From NCBI GenBank assembly GCA_022786605.1, contig JALFWW010000002.1, positions 62,001 through 126,000 of the forward strand: a stretch of DNA of 64,000 bases, in the 5' to 3' direction. The notes under the pieces were generated by a model. The model ran no database searches. It saw only the letters and a list, made by a program, of their open reading frames with translations, and was not told the origin of the DNA. The stretch is from Clostridia bacterium (GTDB lineage: Bacteria; Bacillota; Clostridia; Lachnospirales; Anaerotignaceae). Shown piece by piece: positions 59,548 through 64,000 of the stretch; position 1 is the first letter of the stretch, and every line of letters begins with the position of its first letter. Made by a program: the position numbers and the translations under genes.

Positions 59548-60936
59548 ATGGCAGAAAAGACAATGGAAAAAATCGTAGCGTTGGCGAAAAACAGAGGTTT
59601 TGTATACCCCGGCTCTGAAATTTACGGTGGTCTGGCAAACACATGGGATTACGGCCCCATCGGTGTGGAACTGAAAAACAACGTAAAGAAAGCTTGGTGG
59701 AAAAAATTCATTCAGGAAAGCCCTTACAACGTAGGGGTGGACTGCGCGATCCTTATGAACCCTCAGACATGGGTGGCTTCCGGTCACGTTGGCGGTTTCA
59801 GCGATCCTCTGATGGACTGTAAGGAATGTAAAGAAAGATTCCGTGCTGACAAACTCATCGAAGACCACATGAAAACACATGATATGCCCGAAGAAGTGGT
59901 TGACGGCTGGAGCAACGAACAGATGAAAGCTTTTGTTGACGAACACCAGGTAGCTTGCCCTTCCTGCGGCGCCCACAACTTTACAGATATTCGTCAGTTC
60001 AACCTGATGTTCAAAACATTCCAGGGTGTTACAGAAGATGCGAAAAATGTGGTTTACCTGCGTCCCGAAACAGCTCAGGGTATTTTCGTAAACTTCAAAA
60101 ACGTACAGAGAACAAGCAGAAAGAAACTGCCTTTCGGTATCGGTCAGATCGGTAAATCCTTCCGTAACGAAATCACACCCGGTAACTTCACATTCAGAAC
60201 AAGAGAATTCGAACAGATGGAACTGGAATTCTTCTGTGAACCCGGCAAAGATATGGATTGGTTCCACTACTGGAGAAACTTCTGCAGACAGTGGCTGCTG
60301 GATCTGAATATGTCCGAAGAAAGTATCAGACTCCGTGACCACTCTCCTGAAGAACTGTCTCACTACAGCAAAGGCACAACAGACATTGAATTTATGTTCC
60401 CCTTCGGCTGGGGCGAACTGTGGGGCATTGCGGACAGAACAGACTACGACCTGAAATGCCATCAGGAAACAAGCGGTCAGGATATGACATACTACGATCA
60501 GGAAAAGAACGAAAAATATATCCCTTACTGCATCGAACCTTCCTTGGGCGCGGACAGAATGACACTGGCATTCCTGTGCGAAGCTTACGACGAAGAAGAA
60601 GTGGGTGAAAACGATGTAAGAACGGTTCTGCATTTCCATCCCGCCATCGCTCCCGTAAAAGCAGCGGTACTGCCTCTGTCCAAGAAACTGGGTGACAAAG
60701 CTATCGAAGTTTACAACATGCTGTCCAAAGAATTCCACTGCGAATACGACGAAACCGGCTCCATCGGCAAACGTTACAGAAGACAGGATGAAATCGGTAC
60801 ACCTTTCTGCATCACATACGACTTTGAATCCGAAGAAGATCAGAGCGTAACCGTTCGTGACAGAGATACCATGGAACAGGTAAGAATGCCTATCGCAGAC
60901 CTGATTCCTTATCTGAAAGAAAAAATGGAATTCTAA
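59548..60936 (+). CDS. glyQS: Glycyl-tRNA synthetase (dimeric type)
   Basis: 462 residues; class II synthetase of the homodimeric, eukaryote-like kind rather than the bacterial alpha2beta2 form. It begins [20 protein letters not shown] and has a zinc-binding-like insert with DCKECKERF and CPSCGA, class II motif 2 ([20 protein letters not shown]) and motif 3 ([14 protein letters not shown]), then an anticodon-binding domain. AAGGAGG lies before ATG 59548; the longer frame from 59332 runs through the T-box and is rejected. Confidence 0.96.
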   Translation: MAEKTMEKIVALAKNRGFVYPGSEIYGGLANTWDYGPIGVELKNNVKKAWWKKFIQESPYNVGVDCAILMNPQTWVASGHVGGFSDPLMDCKECKERFRADKLIEDHMKTHDMPEEVVDGWSNEQMKAFVDEHQVACPSCGAHNFTDIRQFNLMFKTFQGVTEDAKNVVYLRPETAQGIFVNFKNVQRTSRKKLPFGIGQIGKSFRNEITPGNFTFRTREFEQMELEFFCEPGKDMDWFHYWRNFCRQWLLDLNMSEESIRLRDHSPEELSHYSKGTTDIEFMFPFGWGELWGIADRTDYDLKCHQETSGQDMTYYDQEKNEKYIPYCIEPSLGADRMTLAFLCEAYDEEEVGENDVRTVLHFHPAIAPVKAAVLPLSKKLGDKAIEVYNMLSKEFHCEYDETGSIGKRYRRQDEIGTPFCITYDFESEEDQSVTVRDRDTMEQVRMPIADLIPYLKEKMEF

Positions 60937-60979
60937 TCTTTCTGGTATTAGGGCATCGAAATAAATATTGAGTCTTAGA

Positions 60980-61030
60980 AAAGACGCCGAAACGGATGTG
61001 TGCAGACAAGAAGTTTCGGTGTCTTTTTTT
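60980..61030 (+). terminator. Terminator after glyQS
   Basis: AAAGACGCCGAAAC pairs with GTTTCGGTGTCTTT around a 19-nt loop, then a T-run. It abuts the GGAGG of the DUF1643 gene. Confidence 0.85.
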
Positions 61031-61040
61031 GGAGGGATTT

Positions 61041-61556
61041 ATGGAACAGATACTTTATGAAACAGACGGGGAGAACAAATATCGTTATGTGCTGGGGAAA
61101 AGAGGGGGAAATCCGCTTATTTGTATAGGTGTAAATCCCAGTACGGCAACGCCGGAGAAGCCGGATCAAACCATAAAAGCCTTGGAGCGGCGCGCAAAGC
61201 AAAATGGATATGATGGATGGATTATGGTGAATTTATATCCCTTTCGAGCAACAAAACCGGACGATTTGCCAGAGAGATATGACCCAAAGGTTTTAGAGAG
61301 AAACAAGGAAGTCATTGGGGAAATCATGAGATTATATCCAACGGCAGAAATCTGGGCAGCGTGGGGGGCGCTTATTGAAAAAAGAGGATATTTATGGGAA
61401 TGTTTGGGGGAGATTTTGCAGGTGGCTGAAAAGAGGCAATGGGTGACTTTCGGACCACATACAAGGAAAGGGCATCCCCATCATCCTTTGCGTTTGAAAA
61501 ATGATTTGCCAAAAGAAGTGTGGTCGGCAGAAGCATATTATAATAGAAGAAAATGA
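61041..61556 (+). CDS. DUF1643 domain-containing protein
   Basis: 171 residues. It carries ICIGVNPSTATPEKPDQTIK, the family's conserved NPSTA segment, followed by MVNLYPFRATKPDDLPE and the C-terminal FGPHTRKGHPHHPL. The family is widespread with unknown biochemical function. ATG 61041 is four to six bases from GGAGG, so the ribosome binding site touches the terminator of the preceding gene; a frame from 60996 starts inside the terminator and is rejected. Its codon use is more AT-rich than its neighbours, perhaps indicating recent acquisition. Confidence 0.88.
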   Translation: MEQILYETDGENKYRYVLGKRGGNPLICIGVNPSTATPEKPDQTIKALERRAKQNGYDGWIMVNLYPFRATKPDDLPERYDPKVLERNKEVIGEIMRLYPTAEIWAAWGALIEKRGYLWECLGEILQVAEKRQWVTFGPHTRKGHPHHPLRLKNDLPKEVWSAEAYYNRRK

Positions 61557-61576
61557 AAGAAACGTAAAATGATTTA

Positions 61577-61757
61577 GGGGTATCTTCATAAGAAAACAAA
61601 GAAAGCCAAAATCCTATCATGACAAAGAATTTTGGCTTTCTTATTTTATGAAGATTTTCGTTGTTATGTTTTCTTATAAAGACAGTCGTCGCAATTTTCC
61701 TTAAGAAATCAAGAAAGCGAAAATTCATGTTTTCTTAAGGGGAAGTTGTTTTTTCGT
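61577..61757 (+). repeat. Dispersed intergenic element, copy 2
   Basis: Matches 216-402 from GGGGTATCTTCATAAGAAAAC through the hairpin and the GACAGTCGTCGCAATTTTCC and TAAGAAATCAAGAAAG segments to ATGTTTTCTTAAGGGGAAG. As in copy 1 it lies between converging genes, ending some 16 bases before the stop codon of the minus-strand gene. Confidence 0.7.
61600..61641. terminator. Hairpin of repeat copy 2, probable bidirectional terminator
   Basis: AGAAAGCCAAAATCCT (61600-61615) pairs with AGAATTTTGGCTTTCT (61626-61641). Relative to copy 1 several paired positions changed together. T-rich sequence follows on both strands. Confidence 0.7.
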
Positions 61758-61772
61758 TCTGCGTTTTTTGAT

Positions 61773-62420
61773 TCAGTCTGTTATGCGTTGCAAAACAAAA
61801 TGCAGTAAAAGCAGGATGGCAATGGCAGCCAGAGGCATCCAGAAAGGGATTTGCCAAGCGGGTTTTTTCAGGAAAAAGATACAGGCGATCCCAAAGAACA
61901 GAATTGCAAAATGCAGATTTTTTTCAAAGGATTTTTGCTTTTCGGCAGGAGCAAAGGCGTTTTTGCCGGCACTTTTCAGAAGAGAAAAAGCAAATACCAC
62001 CAGAGATAAGAGGAAAATCAGTTTGCCCATCTGCAAGGTAATGGAAAAATGATGACGCATCAGGGATGTGAGAAGATCAGGCAGGAACAGGATGGCGGTA
62101 CCGATGCCAAGGCACAGGGAAATGTCACGGATGGCACAAAGGATACGGGTGCGGCGGTTATTCTGGGGGAACTGCCCTAAGAGAGCATCGCAGTATGCTT
62201 TGTAATCCATGCCGATGATTTCAGCGGGAGAAGCTCCTTTTTCCTGCTCTGCAAGAAACAGCTGGGTGATCTGCTGGCGTGCCTGCTCCTGAAGGGAATA
62301 AGGCAGACGGGTAGCGCGCAGATAAGTCACCATATTGTCGAGGACAGGTTGAAAGTCAGCAGAAAGAAGGGTTTCCTGCTGATTATTTTGTTCCAGAAGT
62401 TCTTTGGTTTCCTGACGCAT
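61773..62420 (-). CDS. Membrane protein with N-terminal cytoplasmic domain (unknown family)
   Basis: 215 residues. The first about 95 residues are soluble and helical (MRQETKELLEQNNQQETLLS ... QEQARQQITQLFLAEQEKGA ... MDYKAYCDALLGQF), resembling the HAAS/DUF1048-like regions of small clostridial membrane proteins. Then come four membrane helices (about 97-118, 128-148, 165-182, 190-208). In related loci a PadR regulator often lies next to such genes, but none is seen here. Function unknown. It converges on the DUF1643 gene across repeat copy 2. Confidence 0.65.
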   Translation of the reverse strand: MRQETKELLEQNNQQETLLSADFQPVLDNMVTYLRATRLPYSLQEQARQQITQLFLAEQEKGASPAEIIGMDYKAYCDALLGQFPQNNRRTRILCAIRDISLCLGIGTAILFLPDLLTSLMRHHFSITLQMGKLIFLLSLVVFAFSLLKSAGKNAFAPAEKQKSFEKNLHFAILFFGIACIFFLKKPAWQIPFWMPLAAIAILLLLHFVLQRITD

Positions 62421-62984
62421 GAATATTTCCTCCGATCAATATATACGAAAAGCAAGGTGTGGTGAGGGGCAGGAGAACCTCCCCCATTTTGCCGTATAAG
62501 GCCGTTATGGATATTGTAAAACTAACAGGCGGCAAGGTCAATGGAAAGCCCAAGAAACAAAGAAAACTGCGGGCAAAAAAAGGCGGGAAGAAGGATTGAT
62601 TTTTGTTTTGGTGGATATGGACAAATCGCATGGATTTTTTTGTGCATTTCATCAGAAAACATACATTGTATACATATACTTCCGGCAAAATACGTCAAAA
62701 ACGGTTGAAAAAAATCAATAAAATCGGCTTGCGTTCCATGGCGTTTTGGTATAATCTTAGTATGAGGGAAAATTCTGCAAAAGAAAAAGCATGGCAAACT
62801 GCATCAACACTTGCCCTGAAGAAGAAATTACGTCTGTTTCTTATTGGGAAGAAAAAAAGGGAAGGCGAGGCGGCTTGCAAAGTTTTTTACAAGATGCGTC
62901 GGGTGATAGGACGGCGGATTTTGATTTTTGTATGTATCCCAAATCATCTTTATCATTATAAAGTGTTTACAGGAGGTAAAAAGT
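62421..62984. other. Long gene-free stretch upstream of ppdK
   Basis: 564 bases. A TATAAT-like -10 lies at about 62751-62756, without a good -35. A 57-codon frame from ATG 62791 (MANCINTCPEEEITSVSYWE) has no convincing ribosome binding site, and a 144-codon frame at 62603-63037 overlaps ppdK; neither is called. The minus-strand gene at 62420 has no clear promoter seen here. Confidence 0.4.
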
Positions 62985-64000
62985 ATGAGCAAAAAGTATG
63001 TTTACATGTTCAGCGAAGGGAATGCTTCCATGCGTAACCTGCTGGGCGGTAAAGGCGCGAACCTGGCAGAAATGACAATCCTGGGTCTGCCGATCCCCCA
63101 GGGTTTCACAATCACAACTGAAGCCTGCACAGAGTACAACGAAGGCGGCAAAAAGCTGACTGACGAAATGATCGCACAGATCGAAGTGGCTCTGGGCAAA
63201 CTGGAAGAAATCGCAGGCAAAAAACTGGGCGATCCCGAAAATCCCCTGCTGGTTTCCGTTCGTTCCGGCGCAAGAGCATCCATGCCCGGTATGATGGACA
63301 CAGTCCTGAATCTGGGTCTGAATGACATTTCCGTAGAAGGTCTGGCAAGAAAAACTGGCAACCCCAGATTTGCTTATGACTCCTACAGAAGATTTATCAT
63401 GATGTTCGCTGACGTTGTTATCGGCGTTTCCAAATCCAAATTCGAAAGAAAACTGGATGAATATAAAGAACAGGTTGGCGCAAAATACGACACAGACCTG
63501 TCCGCAGACGACCTGAAGAAAGTTGCTGAAATGTTCAAACAGATCTATCTGGATGACCAGGGCAAAGAATTCCCTCAGGATCCTAAGGAACAGCTCTTTG
63601 AAGCTGCTATGGCTGTATTCCGCAGCTGGGATAACCCTCGTGCGTTCGTTTACAGAAGAATGAACGACATCCCTTACAGCTGGGGTACCGCTGTTAACGT
63701 ACAGATGATGGTATTTGGTAACATGGGTGATACATCCGGTACAGGTGTTGCTTTCACAAGAAACGCGGCAACAGGTGAAAAAGCGATGCTGGGTGAATAC
63801 CTGGTAAACGCACAGGGTGAAGACGTTGTAGCCGGCGTTCGTACTCCTAAGCCCATCGCAAAACTGGCAGAAGACATGCCTGAAGTATATGCGCAGTTTA
63901 TGGAAATCGCAAATAAACTGGAAAACCACTACAAAGACATGCAGGATATGGAATTCACAGTTGAAGAAGGCAAACTGTACTTCCTGCAGACAAGAAACGG
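62985..64000 (+). CDS. ppdK: Pyruvate phosphate dikinase (N-terminal part, continues beyond window)
   Basis: Interconverts pyruvate, ATP and phosphate with PEP, AMP and pyrophosphate; in anaerobic Clostridia it often works in glycolysis or gluconeogenesis. ATG 62985 follows AGGAGG by eight bases. The visible 338 residues are the ATP-grasp nucleotide-binding domain: GNASMRNLLGGKGANLAEMT, GLPIPQGFTI, VSVRSGARASMPGMMDTVLN, NMGDTSGTGVAFTRNAATGE and the end EFTVEEGKLYFLQTRN. The frame is open to the window edge, so the swivelling histidine and PEP domains are outside. Confidence 0.96.
   Translation, partial: MSKKYVYMFSEGNASMRNLLGGKGANLAEMTILGLPIPQGFTITTEACTEYNEGGKKLTDEMIAQIEVALGKLEEIAGKKLGDPENPLLVSVRSGARASMPGMMDTVLNLGLNDISVEGLARKTGNPRFAYDSYRRFIMMFADVVIGVSKSKFERKLDEYKEQVGAKYDTDLSADDLKKVAEMFKQIYLDDQGKEFPQDPKEQLFEAAMAVFRSWDNPRAFVYRRMNDIPYSWGTAVNVQMMVFGNMGDTSGTGVAFTRNAATGEKAMLGEYLVNAQGEDVVAGVRTPKPIAKLAEDMPEVYAQFMEIANKLENHYKDMQDMEFTVEEGKLYFLQTRN

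Noticed and set aside
62603-63037. 144-codon + strand frame overlapping the ppdK start
   Set aside because: Overlaps ppdK in another frame, with a basic and low-complexity translation and no ribosome binding site.
1-64000. tRNA, rRNA, CRISPR, prophage or insertion-sequence content
   Set aside because: No tRNA-like T-arm with a cloverleaf, no rRNA sequence, no regularly spaced repeats and no transposase or phage structural gene was found by reading both strands.

Overview
The window looks like chromosomal DNA of a low-to-mid GC Firmicute of the class Clostridia, probably an endospore former related to Lachnospirales (an Anaerotignum-like or Lachnospiraceae-like gut anaerobe is a guess). The evidence is the gene set and its order: yqfC-yqfD-phoH-pgpH-ybeY-cdd-era-yqzL-recO-glyQS-ppdK, secA followed by a frameshifted prfB, two T-box leaders, an FMN riboswitch, pyruvate phosphate dikinase and strong AGGAGG ribosome binding sites. 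No tRNA, rRNA, CRISPR array, prophage or insertion sequence was recognised; most of the window is housekeeping DNA.

Layout. 0.4-3.4 kb: two tandem MATE exporters on the minus strand. 3.8-7.5 kb: thymidine kinase, an HD nucleotidase, the potassium transporter KtrB-KtrA and a GNAT protein. 7.6-18.5 kb: secA, a cysteine-peptidase/acetyltransferase fusion, prfB, a pseudouridine synthase, a sugar nucleotidyltransferase, then prmA-rsmE-cysteine desulfurase-thiI. 18.6-24.2 kb: a secreted stalk-domain protein, a 3D-domain wall enzyme behind a long structured leader, and tatD-metG under a methionine T-box. 24.2-31.4 kb: a divergent small-protein/XRE pair, an M29 aminopeptidase, NifX-like and YqeG proteins, efp, a CDF transporter, a thioesterase and a membrane-anchored XRE/TraX pair. 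31.5-36.5 kb: SulP transporter, xpt, a zinc-ribbon protein and a MATE transporter controlled by an FMN riboswitch. 36.6-49.4 kb: a polysaccharide deacetylase-like protein, recU, tldD/tldE, a beta-CASP RNase, glgB, rpsU-yqeY and an ABC uptake system. 49.5-58.3 kb: the sporulation/RNA/repair cluster. 58.4-64 kb: zinc-ribbon and DUF2085 membrane proteins, glyQS behind a glycine T-box, DUF1643, a membrane protein, and the start of ppdK.

Connections. KtrAB, PgpH (a cyclic-di-AMP phosphodiesterase) and a possible cyclic-di-AMP leader on the 3D-domain gene would form one osmotic and cell-wall signalling theme. Translation is heavily represented (prfB, prmA, rsmE, thiI, metG, efp, rpsU, ybeY, era, glyQS). 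The least explained item is a dispersed intergenic element with three long copies (216-402, 42698-42852 reversed, 61577-61757) and apparent fragments near 1.9 and 45.2 kb. It joins a covarying hairpin to a conserved block that contains repeated TAAGAAA-type motifs.
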